A stretch of 64,000 nucleotides of DNA from positions 98,704,501-98,768,500 of the forward strand of contig CM060883.1 of the NCBI GenBank assembly GCA_030762935.1. The letters are read 5' to 3'. The DNA comes from Hymenopus coronatus. Taxonomy: Eukaryota > Arthropoda > Insecta > Mantodea > Hymenopodidae. Under the pieces are notes generated by a model, which ran no database searches, was not told the origin of the DNA, and was given only the letters and a program-made list of their open reading frames with translations. Of this stretch, positions 16,991 through 28,600 are shown piece after piece; position 1 is the first letter of the stretch; every line of letters starts with the position of its first letter. The position numbers and the translations under genes were made by a program.

Positions 16991-19300
16991 AATGAATCTG
17001 CTGTACCTTCATAAGAAAGTTAATTGCTGCCTTGCATTACAACTTGTATTTTATGGCAGAATAATTGACAGGCATGCTGGCTTTCCAGATCCGAATCTGT
17101 GATTATCATCTCTGGGATAATTCCTAATAGATAAAGCCTTTGCAACAAATTCCCAAACACTGAATTAGTTTGAAGACAGTGTCTGCATGAACTTTCAACA
17201 TTTCAATAACAAAAATTCAAAAGTGTTCAGTAATGTGCTGAACATATCCTAGGCTTATATGGATGAAGAGGGACATATTTTTGAACAATTTTATACAGGA
17301 AATGAGTGTAAATATTAATATTTTTTTGTGTTATGCCGGTTGGTCTACTGCAGATGCTGCTAGTTGTGTCTCTCAAAAGAAACCAAACAGTTTGTCGTAG
17401 CTATTTACATGGGAGGCATAAAGCAGCACATTAGGCAAAAAAAATTAGTCATCTCTTGGAGACATCATGCTAATACTGTGTAACATCACCTTTTGCCTTG
17501 AATGATATGATATGTTGGCAAGCCTTAGCGTTACCATTCATTTTTGTGCTTAAAGGTTGTTGTCGATGTTGGAATAAATACGATATAGAACCTATTTTTT
17601 TGTGTCATTTCTTATTAAATTTGCTGACCAGGGCAAGACAATTTGGGTTTAATAATAGGTGCTAGTGACATTATTGCTCTGGCTGAGAATTGGGAATATA
17701 GTTTGCTGAATGGCAAGAAATAGTGAACACAGAGTTGTATAGGAAAAGAGCAGTTACATGCAAGCTCATCTTGTAGGTTTGTAATGCAATTGAAGAGATA
17801 TTAACACTTGGGGTCGCTGGATGTTCAAAGAAAGAAGAAATGAATGGGTGAGATTAGATCACTAAATATATTAGTGTGTAGATGGAATGAAACAGAGAGC
17901 AGACTGAAGAGGTACCAGAGATTGTATTGCTTCTTTCCACTTGATACCAAGGAGTGTCAATTGTACTGAAGAATATCTCCAGTCATCAGGTCAAAACCAA
18001 CCTTGGTCTTGACGCACTGATAAGGGCGTGTTTCTTCTTTGCTGTCAGGACTCATTGCCATAGAAAACTTGTCCTTTGGCATCCTCTGGATCTGCAGCGC
18101 TCATGTATATGTTGGTTTGGTGGGAATTTTCCATATATATGAATATGTGACACACATGACCACCTGTATCTTTGGGACTGTGGATAGTGTTGTTCACTTG
18201 TGCTTGGTATCAAGCTGTCCTTCCAGAATTAGTTGCATCTATGTCCACAGAAACTTTCATATGAACTTTCATTGCATGATGTGGCAGATCTAAAGTGATT
18301 TTCTCTAACAATTAAAGTGTCAATGCAATGGCCAAGGTCAACCAATTTCAACCGATCGCAATCATCTGATTGGAGCATTATTGTCAAATCATCTTATAGC
18401 AGTTGATGTTCATTTCTTTGAAATGTTGTCGCACCTGATGTTCTTTTGTTTAATCTCCTGTCCTGGTTACTGGTAACAAGGTGACGCTCGTCACTTGCGT
18501 GATGACGGAAAGTTTTGAAATGGTTTGGTCAAGCAGCTGCACAAGAAATAAAACAAATCATTAATGAGAACTAATATAAGTATTATAATCATAACCTGCT
18601 CTCCCTTCCTATATATTATAAATTATTAATAGTCTTATCAAATACAACTCGTGTTTTCATCTCTTAGGACAATTCACTCCTGTCAGTTTGCTCTGGTTGT
18701 GAATTATCGACAAGACAAAAATACTCGTGGTATTACTTAGGATAATGGTACAAATTTTAACGAGCAAGTAATGAATGGTAGCCCTAGATTGTAATAAGGT
18801 CATCGTGTACAGTTCAGTTCTGCAAATTAATGATAATTTAATCCAACAACGGCATCTGGTGGTTGGTTTCTGCAAATGACTTGTGAGTCTAGAACAGCAG
18901 CTGCTAAGGAGGACCTTGTGAAAAGGAGCATTGTCCATGGATCAACTTCACATTTTCCTTGTTGATTGCGAAAACCAAATAAACTCAAAGCATATGACCT
19001 TATGCTTCTATCACAAAAGAGGTTTAGTGAGATATTCTCTTCACCCATTTGGCGACATATTTCTCTTTTCTAGATCCTTTGACCAATTCTGGAACTTTAT
19101 CCAAAGATTCATCCCATCCCACTTTCTTTATCCACATCTCCTGAACTTCTTTGAAGAGGGTAAAGATCCAGCACCTTTGTCACCTTTAATGCTTGTTCAA
19201 GAAACACGAGAGACAGAGGTGCCAGAGTTAGATTATATTAAGAAAGAGTTACGCTACTTGCAAAGATTAAGAGATGAATCAAGAAAAAGTTTTTGAACAG
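16991..19300. other. AT-rich region without a supportable gene
   Basis: About 2.3 kb in which I find only weak coding traces. One is a possible copia RNase H-like fragment on the + strand near 17,345-17,390 (SQKKPNS). Another is a minus-strand stretch around 18,020-18,110 (AADPEDAKGQVFYGNES), loosely like a non-LTR endonuclease. The + frame at 18,931-19,296 ends in a charged segment, DYIKKELRYLQRLRDESRKS, without a recognised domain. None is strong enough to annotate as a gene. Confidence 0.4.
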
Positions 19301-19374
19301 AATATCTTGGACACAGGGACTAAGAGAGAGGATACTAGAGAACCCATAGCTGGAAAAGTAACACTCGGTACATA

Positions 19375-19715
19375 AAAGATGATTTAGACGTAAACATCAA
19401 GGACGTCAGCCCAGCAAAGAAACAATCTGTCATGTACAAAATGGAATGCAATGATTGTCAGATTTATATTGGGAAATTTAGAAACAAGATCCAAAGAACA
19501 TTTCAGTAACCTAAATCACAAACAATTGCAAAAAACAGCAGTTGCCACCAAAACTTCTAAAACACATAACAGGAAAACAAGAGCTGGCCACATGGGAACA
19601 CATATAGGAATAGAGTTTTCAATTTTGATGTTCCGCAAAAGGATGCATTTAGTATATTCATTGGTGGTTCACCACCAGAGGAGACAGCATTGACAACATC
19701 GCCAGCTTCTCCACA
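19375..19715 (+). pseudogene. Possible GIY-YIG fragment of a Penelope-like element
   Basis: The readable stretch VNIKDVSPAKKQSVMYKMEC then NDCQIYIGKFRNKIQRTF (about 19,390-19,505) resembles the start of GIY-YIG endonuclease domains in Penelope-like retroelements. In those, a 'VYKI.C..C...YIG.T.R' motif leads the domain. Here the Cys pair and YIG are kept, but the frame then breaks. The overlapping frame 19,451-19,693 (KTSKTHNRKTRAGHMGTHIG) is the shifted continuation or a shadow. No reverse transcriptase was recognised upstream. The match is short, so this is tentative. Confidence 0.35.
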
Positions 19716-19771
19716 AGAAATTAGTCAATACCATGTTGAAATGTGTAATTAATAGACTGTCAAATTAAATA

Positions 19772-19985
19772 ATCAGTGGCTTGTGGTTAGGCACTGGCTT
19801 TGAAATTCCAAGGTCATGGGTTCAAACCTGGCCAAGACTAATGGATTTTAACTGTGCTTAAAAGCAACAGCCCCATGTCAAAATTTACTGCCATTTAAAA
19901 GAACTCCTGTGGGAGAAATACTGGCTACCTGTGGTGCTGGGAATTGACAGCATCTTTAACAAACAATAGTCATTTATGATACAAA
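19772..19985 (+). mobile_element. tRNA-derived SINE
   Basis: The 5' head contains a box A-like TGGCTTGTGGTTAGGC and, about 25 bp later, a near-consensus box B, GGGTTCAAACCTGG. A body that is not tRNA-like follows (AACAGCCCCATG, AAGAACTCCTGTGGGAGAAA), fading near 19,985 into AT-rich DNA. The orientation is + and both promoter boxes are better preserved than in the copy at 3030-3240. I found no clear target duplication. Confidence 0.6.
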
Positions 19986-20554
19986 TGATAAAAATGGTGT
20001 TTTATATTGTGAGTAGGAAGCTTGCAAAACAAGGTCGTAGGTCGAGTACAGTAATCCTATCAACAATATGAAACACTTTTAACATGTGTCTCATACACTA
20101 TTTTATACAGTTCTTAATATTTATAGACATACTATAATTATAAATAGATTGTTTTACTTATTTCACAGAGTTCATGCTTAATGGTTTGAGATATTCAACT
20201 GTTGCCTTGCTTAGCACCAGTGATAACAACATGATGACTTACTCAAACAGAATGAAAACATTCTGTATAACGGAGACAGTGTAACAGTTGTAATTTTGCT
20301 CTCTCCGCTACTTGCATAATTTTGTCTGGTTCAGCAAATTCCATGTTCATGACATTCAACTCATCCACCATTTTATGGATCGATATGAGTTTTCAGAGCA
20401 CAGCCTACTTGAATGACGCCGTGGACACAAACATTGGAGTGTAATAATTTTATAATACTGAGTGATAAAATGTTCTACTTTTAACACTATTCACATCCGG
20501 TAAAAGATCTACTTTTAACACCAACTGTCTAAAAAAGAAGTTCATATTGAGTAA
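19986..20554. other. Intergenic stretch
   Basis: No gene is recognised here. 'gtaaaagatctacttttaacac' and 'tgttctacttttaacac' near 20,470-20,520 are short local duplications. Confidence 0.4.
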
Positions 20555-21115
20555 AGAATATAAATGTAATTGATACGATATTCTGATGGCTGTATATCAT
20601 CAGTGAATACTACTCTCTGCTCCTCCCCACCAGGTGCCCAGGTGACCTTCAGATGGAGCTATATTCAAGATAAATGCAGTTGATACAATATTCTGATGGT
20701 TGTATATCATCAGTCAATACTGCTCTCTGCTCCTCCCCACCAGGTGCCTGAGTGTACGAATGACCTTCAGATGGAGCTATATTCAAGATAAGTGTAATTG
20801 ATACGATATTCTGATGGTTGTATATCATCAGTGAATACTGCTCTCTGCTGCTCCCCACCAGGTGCCCAGGTGACGTTCAGATGGAGCTATATTCAAGATA
20901 AATGTAATAAGATATTCTGATGGTTGTATATCATCAGTGAATACTGCTCTCTGCTCCTCCCCACCAGGTGCCCAGGTGACCTTCAGATGGAGCTATATTC
21001 AAGATAAATGTAATAAGATATTCTGATGGTTGTATATCATCAGTCAATACTGCTCTCTGCTCCTCCCCACCAGGTGTACGAATGACCTTCAGATGGAGCT
21101 ATATTCAAGATAAAT
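20555..21115 (+). repeat. Tandem repeat, five units of 106-118 bp
   Basis: Unit borders marked by the 'caagataaatg' word fall at about 20,555, 20,666, 20,784, 20,894, 21,000 and 21,106, so units are about 111, 118, 110, 106 and 106 bp. Each unit contains 'gatattctgatgg', 'tgtatatcatcagt', 'ctctctgctcctccccacc', 'aggtgcccaggtgacc' and 'cagatggagctatattc'. Units 2 and 5 carry variants with 'gtacgaatgacc', and the last two lack the 'attgatac' insert. The minus frame at 20,649-20,858 reads two units and is not a gene. Confidence 0.95.
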
Positions 21116-21585
21116 GCACCTGCACCTATCTGAGTGCAGATTCTAATACAGAATTCATGATTTGAAATATTTCAAGAACATCCTAAATGGAATATATCAA
21201 TGTTTTGCACTCTCATCTTGGTGACAGTTAAACATCAGATAGACAACTCTGTGATAGAATGACATCGCTTTGGATGGTTGTTTTCAACATTGCCATTGCG
21301 GTCAGTAATGCATTAGCAACCAAGCCCACCTGCTCAGGGCGCTCAATGCTTTTGGAATGTATGAAAGCAAACTTTACTTTATCTACATAATGTATAGAGA
21401 AGGTATTGCCGGTGTAATCATGATCCTGACTGCCAACCCAGCTACCGAGCCAGGCTTATCGGAGTATGATACTTTGCTTACTTAGTCACAGCAAGCAAAC
21501 TTTGTACAGTCTGTATCGAAAGTGTTCTACATATGTTTGTATTCAAACTGGGCAGTAAATAGTGTTCATTTCATTTTTTTTTAAA
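21116..21585. other. Intergenic stretch
   Basis: No supportable gene, RNA or repeat was seen here. Confidence 0.4.
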
Positions 21586-21812
21586 CATGGCTCCTACATT
21601 TTCAAAGTTAAGTGGCAAGGTATTACTTAGAGCAGAGAAATAATTGCAAATATTTGTCCTTGACCTCATGGAATGAGAGGCAGAGATGAAGCAAGAAAAT
21701 GTTTGTTCCCAGAGTTCTTCAAAAGCCTGTAGAAAATGAATGAAAGACTAGCCAAGGCAACTGATATTTCACTGAGTTCCGTTTCTAGGGTTCTCAAAGA
21801 TAAGAAAGAAAA
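21586..21812 (+). pseudogene. Possible N-terminal helix-turn-helix relic of an arthropod transposase
   Basis: The stretch starts MAPTFSKLSGKVLLRAEK and is interrupted by stops. It resumes in another frame as KMNERLAKATDISLSSVSRV followed by LKDKKEK and TAA at 21,810-21,812. The second part resembles the 'A.ATGIS.STV.RI..E' helix-turn-helix found at the N-terminus of several DDE-type transposases and related insect proteins. No catalytic domain follows; the sequence to 22,240 is AT-rich. The match is short and degenerate. Confidence 0.3.
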
Positions 21813-22240
21813 ATAAATATTAATATATCACTTTTAAATTAAGATGTGGAACAGTTGTGTCGCCTGCAAATTGCAGAAATTGGTAGGCCAGAATGGGAAC
21901 ATGTATATTGACATGTTGAGTGTTGAGAACATTGAAAGTCATTAGAAAAAATTGTAGAAAATCAAAAAGAAAGAATTCTAATCCAGGATAATGGTGCAGA
22001 AAGTAGCGATAACGATGATGACAATGACATGAGCAAAAACGAAGGACTGTCAGGTGTGGAAGAATTGGAGGCAGACGCTGACATTTATTATATAGTAGGC
22101 CATTTGTATAGATGTGAATATAACACATGATTATCAGTGCAGGTGACAGATATTTGATATTGACTGTGACATGCTCGCTTCCTAGCTCTCATTAAGTTTT
22201 TCACATGTCCAGATCTGTTAAGCCAAATATATTATATATG
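21813..22240. other. AT-rich spacer left of the arrays
   Basis: There is no recognisable gene here. The minus frame at 21,820-22,128 is rich in His, Cys and Phe and has no known domain. Confidence 0.4.
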
Positions 22241-22325
22241 CACCCAAAAATTAAATACCGAGATTTCACCGGAAATATATCTTTTGGGACCTCCTGATTC
22301 CAAAAATATATATTTTTAGAAGAAT
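22241..22325 (+). repeat. Dispersed repeat fragment A4 at the array border
   Basis: These 85 bp match 211-296 of copy A1: 'cacccaaaaatt', 'agat.tcac.ggaaatatat', 'tttt.gg' and the following A-rich part are shared. Homology stops where the TG array begins, so the array either grew from or was joined to the interior of a repeat copy. Confidence 0.65.
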
Positions 22326-25300
22326 ATCCATGTGAGTGTGCATCTGTCTCTGTATAATTCAGTGTATGTCTGTGTGTGAGTGAGTGGCTATGTGTGTCTG
22401 TGTGTGAGTGCCTGTGTGCAAGTGTCTGCATGTGAGTGCCTGTGTGTGCGAGTGTCTATGTGCGAGTGTCTGAGTAGGCAAGTGTCTGTGTGTGCAAGTG
22501 TATGTGTGTTCAAGTGTCTGTGTGTGAGTGTGTGAGTGTCAGTGTAGGCGAGTGTCTATGTGTGCGAGTGTCTGTGTGTGCGAGTGTCTGCGTGTGAGTG
22601 TGCGAGTGTCTGTGTGTGAGTGTCTATGTGCGAGTGTCTGTGTAGGCGATTGTCTGTGTGTGTCCGAGTGAATGTGTGTGCAAGTGTCTGCGTGTGAGTG
22701 TGTGAGTGTCTATGTGCGAGTGTCTGTGCGAGTGTCTGTGTGTGAGTGTGTCTGTGTGTGCGAGTGTTTGTGCTAGTATCTGTGTGTGAGTGTCTGTGTG
22801 TAAGTGTGTGTGCGAGTGTCTATGTGAGTGTGTGGGTGTGTCTGTGAGTATCTGTGTGCGAGTGTGTGTGCGAGATTCTGTGTGTGCGAGTGTGTCTGTG
22901 TGTGCGAGTGTCTATGTGCGAGTGCCTGTGTGTGAAATTGTCTGTGTGTATGTGTGTGTGCGAGTGTCTGTGTGGGTGTGTCTGTGAGTGAGTATATGTG
23001 TGCGAGTGTGTGCGTGAGTGTGGGTGTGTATCTGTGTGAGTGTGTGCACGAGTGTGTGTATGCGAGTGTGTGTGTGTGTGTGTGCGCGAGTGTGTGTGTG
23101 TAAGTATCTATGTGAGTATCTGTGTGTGAGTATCTGCGTGTGTGAGTATCTGTGTATCTGTGTGCGAGTGTGTGTGTGAGAATCTGTGTGTGTGAGTATC
23201 TGTGTGGGTGTGAGTATGTGTGTGTGTATCTGTGTGTGAGAATCTGTGTGTGAGTGTATGTGTGTGTATCTGTGTGTGTAACTGTGTGTGTAACTGTGTG
23301 TGTATCTGTGTGTGTGCGTTTCTGTGTGTGAGTGTCTGTGTGTGTATCTGTGTGTGAGTATTTGTATGTGAGTGTCTGTGTGTGAGTATCTGTATGTGAG
23401 TGTCTGTGTGTGTATCTGTGTATGTATCTGTGTGTGAGTATCTGTGTGTGTATCTGTGTGTTTGCGTTTCTGTGTGTGAGTGTCTGTGTGTGAGTGTCTG
23501 TGTGTGAGTGTCTGTGTGTGTATCTGTGTGTGAGAGTGTCTGTGTGTGTATCTGTGTGTGAGTATCTGTGTGTGTGTGTGTCTGTGTGTGTATCTGTGTG
23601 TGAGTATCTGTGTGTGTCTGTGTGTGTCTGTGTGAGTGTCTGTGTATGAGTATCTGTGTGTGAGTGTCTGTGTGTGTATCTGTGTGTGAGTGTCTGTGTG
23701 TGAGTGTCTGTGTGTGAGTGTCTGTGTGTGTATCGGTGTGTGTATCTGTGTGTGTATCTGTGTGTGAGTATCTGTGTGTGATTGTCTGTGTGTGAGTATC
23801 TGTGTGTGCATCTGAGTGTGTATCTGTGTGAGTATTTGTGTGTATATCTGTGATTGTATATCTGTGTGTGAATATCTGTGTGTGAGTGTCTGTGTGTGTA
23901 TCTGTGTGTGAGAGTCTGTGTGTGAGTATCTGTGTTGTATCTCTGTGTGTATCTGTGTGTGAGTATCTGTGTGTGAGTATCTGTGTCTGAGTGTCTGTGT
24001 GTGAGTGTCTGTGTGTGAGTGTCTGTTTGTGAGTGTCTGTTTGTGAGTGTCTGTGTGTGTATCTGTGTGTGAGTTTCTGTGTGTGAGTGTCTGTGTGTAT
24101 CTGTGTGTGAGTGTCTGTGTGTGTATCTGTGTGTGAGTGTCTGTGTGTGTATCTGTGTGTGATTGTCTGTGTGTGTATCTGTGTGTGTATCTGTGTGTGA
24201 GTGTCTGTGTGTGTATCTGTGTATGTGTATCTGTGTGTGTATCTGTGTGTGAGTGTTTGTGTGTGCATCTGTGTGTGAGTATCTGTGTGCGTATCTGTGT
24301 GTGTACCTGTCTGAGTATCTGTGTGTGTATCTGTGTGTGTGTCTATGTGTGAGTATCTGTGTGTGAGTGTCTCTATGTGTAACTGTGTGTGTATCTGTGT
24401 GTGTATCTGTGTGTGAGTATCTGTGTGTGAGTGTCTGTGTGTGTATCTGTGTGTGAGTGTCTGTGTGTGTATCTGTGTGTGTATCATTGTGTGAGTATCT
24501 GTGTGTGTATCTGTGTGTGTATCAGTGTATGTGCGTTTCTGTGTGTGAATCTGTGTGTGTATCTGTGTGTGATTGTCTGTGTGCGTTTCTGTGTGTGAGT
24601 GTCTGTGTGTATCTGTGTGTGTCTGTGTGTGTATCTGTGTGAGTATCTGTGTGTTTGTGAGTATCTGTGTGTGTATCTGTGTGTGAGTGTATGTGTGTGT
24701 ATCTTTGTGTGTATCTGTGTGTGTATCTGTGTGTGTATCTGTGTGTGTATCTGTGTGTGCGTTTCTGTGTGTGAGTGCCTGTGTGTGTGTCTGTGTGTGT
24801 ATCTGTGTGTGTATCTGCCTGTGTGAGTATCTGTGTGTGTATCTGTGTGTGCGTTTCTCTATGTGTGTGTCGGTGTGTGTATCTGTATGTGCGTGTCTGT
24901 GTGTGTATCTGTGTGTGCGTTTCTGTGTGTGAGTGTCTGTGTGTGGATCTGTGTGTCTGAGTGTCTGTGTGTGAGTATCTGTGTGTGAGTATCTGTGTGT
25001 GAGTTTCTGTGTGTGTATCTGTGTGTGTATCTGTGTGTGTCTGTGTGAGTGTCTGTGTGTGTGTCTGTGTGTGAGTATCTGCGTGTGATTGTCTGTGTGT
25101 GAGTATCTGTGTGTGCATCTGTGTGTGAGTATCTGTGTGTGAGAATTTGTGTGTGTATCTGTGACTGTGTCTCTGTGTGTGCGTATCTGTGTGTGTATTT
25201 TTGTGTGTATCTGTGTGTGAGAGTCTGTGTGTGAGTATCTGTGTTGTATCTCTGTGTGTATCTGTGTGTGAGTATCTGTGTGTGAGTATCTATGTCTGAG

Positions 25301-25629
25301 TGTCTGTGTGTGCGTATCTGTGTGTGAGTGTATGTGTGTGTATCTGTGTGTGTGTGTCTGTGTGTGTATCTGTGTGTGAGTGTCTGTGTGTGAGTATCTG
25401 TGTGTGAGTGCCTGTGTGTGTATCTGTGTGTGAGTGTCTGTGTGTGTATCTGTGTGTGTATCATTGTGTGAGTGTCTGTGTGTGTATCTGTGTGTGTATC
25501 TGTGTGTGAGTGTCTGTGTGTGTATCTGTGTGTGTATCTGTGTGTGAGTGTCTGTGTGTGTATCTGTGTGTGAGGATCTGTGTGTGAGTGTCTGTGTGTG
25601 AGTGTCTGTGTGTGTATCTGTGTGTGTAT
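22326..25629 (+). repeat. Left part of the TG array: divergent words and a 1.31-kb duplication
   Basis: The first 800 bp use more irregular words (GCGAGTGTCTGTGTGT, CAAGTGTCTG, GTGCCTG), as expected of an old array edge. Further in, a marker 'gtgttgtatctctgtg' occurs at about 23,934 and again at 25,243, 1,309 bp apart, with matching sequence around it. This indicates a local segmental duplication. The markers of the 3.85-kb units are absent here. Confidence 0.75.
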
Positions 25630-28600
25630 CTCTGTGAGAGTCTGTGTGTGAGTATCTGTGTGTGACTGTCTGTGTGTGTAACTGTGTGTGTATCTGTGTG
25701 AGTATCTGTGTGTGAGTGTGTGTGTGTGTCTCTGTGTGTGTGCGTTTCTATGTGTGAGTGTCTGTGTGTGTATCTGTGTGTGTGTATCTTTGTGTGAGTG
25801 TCTGTGTGTGTGTGTATCTGTTTGTGTGTCTGTGCGTGTATTTGTGTGTGAGTGTCTGTGTGAGTATCTGTGTGTGTATCTGTGTGTGTGTATCTGTGTG
25901 TGTGTATTTGTGTGTGAGTGTCTGTGTGTGAGTGTCTGTGTGTGTATCTGTGGGTGAGTGTCTGTGTGAGTGTCTGTGTGTGTATCTGTGTGTGAGTGTC
26001 TGTGTGTGTATCTGTGTGTGTGAGTATCTGTATGTGTGTTGTCTGTGTGTGTATCTGTGTGTGTGCGTTTCTGTGTGTGAGTGTCTGTGTGTGTATCTGT
26101 GTGTGAGTATCTGGGTGTGAGTATCTGGGTGTGAGTATCTGTGTGTGAGTACCTATGTGTGAGTGTCTGTTTGTGTATCTTTGTGTGTATCTGTGTGTGT
26201 ATCTGTTAGTGAGTATCTGTGTGAGTATCTGTGTGAGTGTCCGTGTGTATCTGTATGTGAGTATCTGTGTGTGAGTATATGTGTGTGAGTATCTGTGTGT
26301 ATCTGTGTGTGTATCTGTGTGTGTGTCTGTGTGTGACTATCTGTGTGACTATCTGTGTGAGTATCTGTGTGTGTATCTGTGAGTGGGTATTTGTGTGTGA
26401 GTATCTGTGTGTGTATCTGTGTGTGAGTATCTCTGTGTGTATCTGTGTGTGAGTATCTGTGTGTGTATCTGAGTGTGGGTATCTGTGTGTGAGTGTCTTT
26501 GTGTTTATCTGTGTGTGAGTGTCTGTGTGAGTATCTGTGTGTGAGTATCTGTGTGTGAGTGTCTGTGTGTGTATCTGTGTGTGAGTGTCTATGTGTGTAT
26601 CTGTGTGTGAGTGTCTGTGTGTAAATGTCTGTCTGTGAGTATCTGTGTGTGAGTATCTGAGTGTGTATCTGTATGTGAGTGTCTGTGTGTTTGAGTATCT
26701 GTGTGTGAGTGTCTGTGTGTATCTGTGTGTGAGTGTCTGTGTGTGTGTATCAGTATGTTAGTGTCTAAGTGAGTGTGTGTGTGTGAGTGTCTGTGTGTGA
26801 GTATCTGTGTGTGAGTGTCTGTGTGTGCATCTGTATGTGAGTGTCTGAAACTGTATCTGTGTGTGAGTGTCTGTGTGTGAGTGTCTGTGTGTGAGTGTCT
26901 GTGTGTGTATCTGTGTGTGGATGTCTGTGTGTGTATCTGTGTGTGAGTATCTGTGTGTGAGTGTCTGTGTGAGTATCTGTGTGTGTGCGTTTCTGTGTGG
27001 GAGTGTCTGTGTGTGCGTTTCTGTGTGTGAGTGTCTGTGTGTGTGCGTTTCTGTGTGAGAGAGTCAATGTGTGTATCTGTGTGTGTGAGTGTCTGTGTGT
27101 GTGCGTTTCTGTGTGTGAGTGTCTGTGTGTACGTTTCTGTGTGTGTGCGTTTCTGTGTGTGACTGTCTGTGTGTGTGCGTTTCTGTGTGTGAGTGTCTGT
27201 GTGTGTGTGTTTTGTGTGTGAGTGTCTGTGTGTGTATCTGTGTGTGTGTGAGTATCTGTGTGTGAGTGTCTTTGTGTGTATCTTTGTGAGTGTCTGTGTG
27301 TGTATCTGTGTGTGAGTGTCTGTTTGTGTATCTGTGTGTGAGTGTCTGTGTGTGTATCTATGTGTGAGTGTCTGTTTGTGAGTGTCTGTGTGTGTATCTG
27401 TGTGTGTATCTGTGTGTGTGAGTGTCTGTGTGTGAGTGTCTGTGTGAGTATCTGTGTGTGTGCGTTTCTGTGTGTGAGTGTCTGTGTGTGCGTTTCTGTG
27501 TGTGAGTGTCTGTGTGTGTGCGTTTCTGTGTGAGAGTGTCAGTGTGTGTATCTGTGTGTGTGAGTGTCTGTGTGTGCGTTTCTGTGTGTGAGTGTCTGTG
27601 TGTACGTTTCTGTGTGTGTGAGTGTCTGTGTGTGAGTGTCTGTGTGTGTGCGTTTTGTGTGTGAGTGTCTGTGTGTGTATCTGTGTGTGTGTGTGAGTAT
27701 CTGTGTGTGAGTGTCTTTGTGTGTATCTGTGTGGCAGTGTGTGTGTGTATCTGTGTGTGAGTGTCTGTGTCTGTGTGTGTATCTTTGTGTATATGTATGT
27801 GTGAGTGTCTGTGTGAGTATCTGTGTTTGTGCGTTTCTGTGTGTGAATGTCTGTGTGTGTATCTGTGTGTGAGTGTCTGTGTGTGTGCGTTTCTGTGTGT
27901 GTGTGAGTGTATGTGTGTGAGTGTCTGTGTGAGTGTATGTGTGTGTATCTGTGTGTGAGTGTCTGTGTGAGCATCTGTGTGTGTGCGTATCTGTGTGTGG
28001 GTATCTGTGTGTGTGCGTTTCTGTGTGTGAGTGTATGTGTGTGTACCTGTGTGTTAGTTTCTGTTTGAGCATCTGTGTGTGTGAGTATCTGTGTGTGCGT
28101 TTCTGTGTGTGAATGTCTGTGTGTGTATCTGTGTGTGAGTGTCTGTGTGCGTATCTGTGTGTGTATCTGTGTGTGAGTGTCTGTGAGTGTATTTGTGTGT
28201 GTATCTGTGTGTGAGTGACTGTGTGTATCTGTGTGTGAGTTTCTGTGTGTGTATCTGTGTGTGTATCTGTGTGTGAGTGTCTGTGTGGGTATCTGTGTGT
28301 GTCTGTGTGTGTGAATGTCTGTGTGTGAGTGTCAGTGTGTGAGTGACTGTGTGTATCTGTGTGTGTATCTGTGTGTGAGTGTCTGAATGTGTATCTGTGT
28401 GTGTATCTCTGTGTGAATGTATGTGTGTGAGTGTCTGTGTGTGTATCTGTGTGTGTATCTGTGTGTGAGTGTCTGTGTGTATATTAGTATGTGTATCTGT
28501 GTGTGAGTGTCTGTGTGTGTATCTGTGTGTGTTTCTGTGTGTGAGTTTCTGTGTGTGTATCTGTGTGTGAGTGTCTGTGTGTGTATATGTATGTGTGTAT

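Noticed and set aside
17340..17400. Copia RNase H fragment on the + strand (SQKKPNS)
   Set aside because: The resemblance is only a few residues long and in the opposite orientation to the copia relic nearby.
18000..18120. Non-LTR endonuclease fragment on the minus strand (AADPEDAKGQVFYGNES)
   Set aside because: It is too short and degenerate to distinguish from chance.
18485..18520. Hairpin-like GTGACGCTCGTCAC as a regulatory site
   Set aside because: The stem is only five base pairs, with no neighbouring gene to regulate.
18931..19296. 121-codon + strand frame as a host gene
   Set aside because: It is open, but most of it is Phe/Leu/His-rich from AT-rich DNA. Only the last 30 residues look protein-like, and no domain or splice partner was found.
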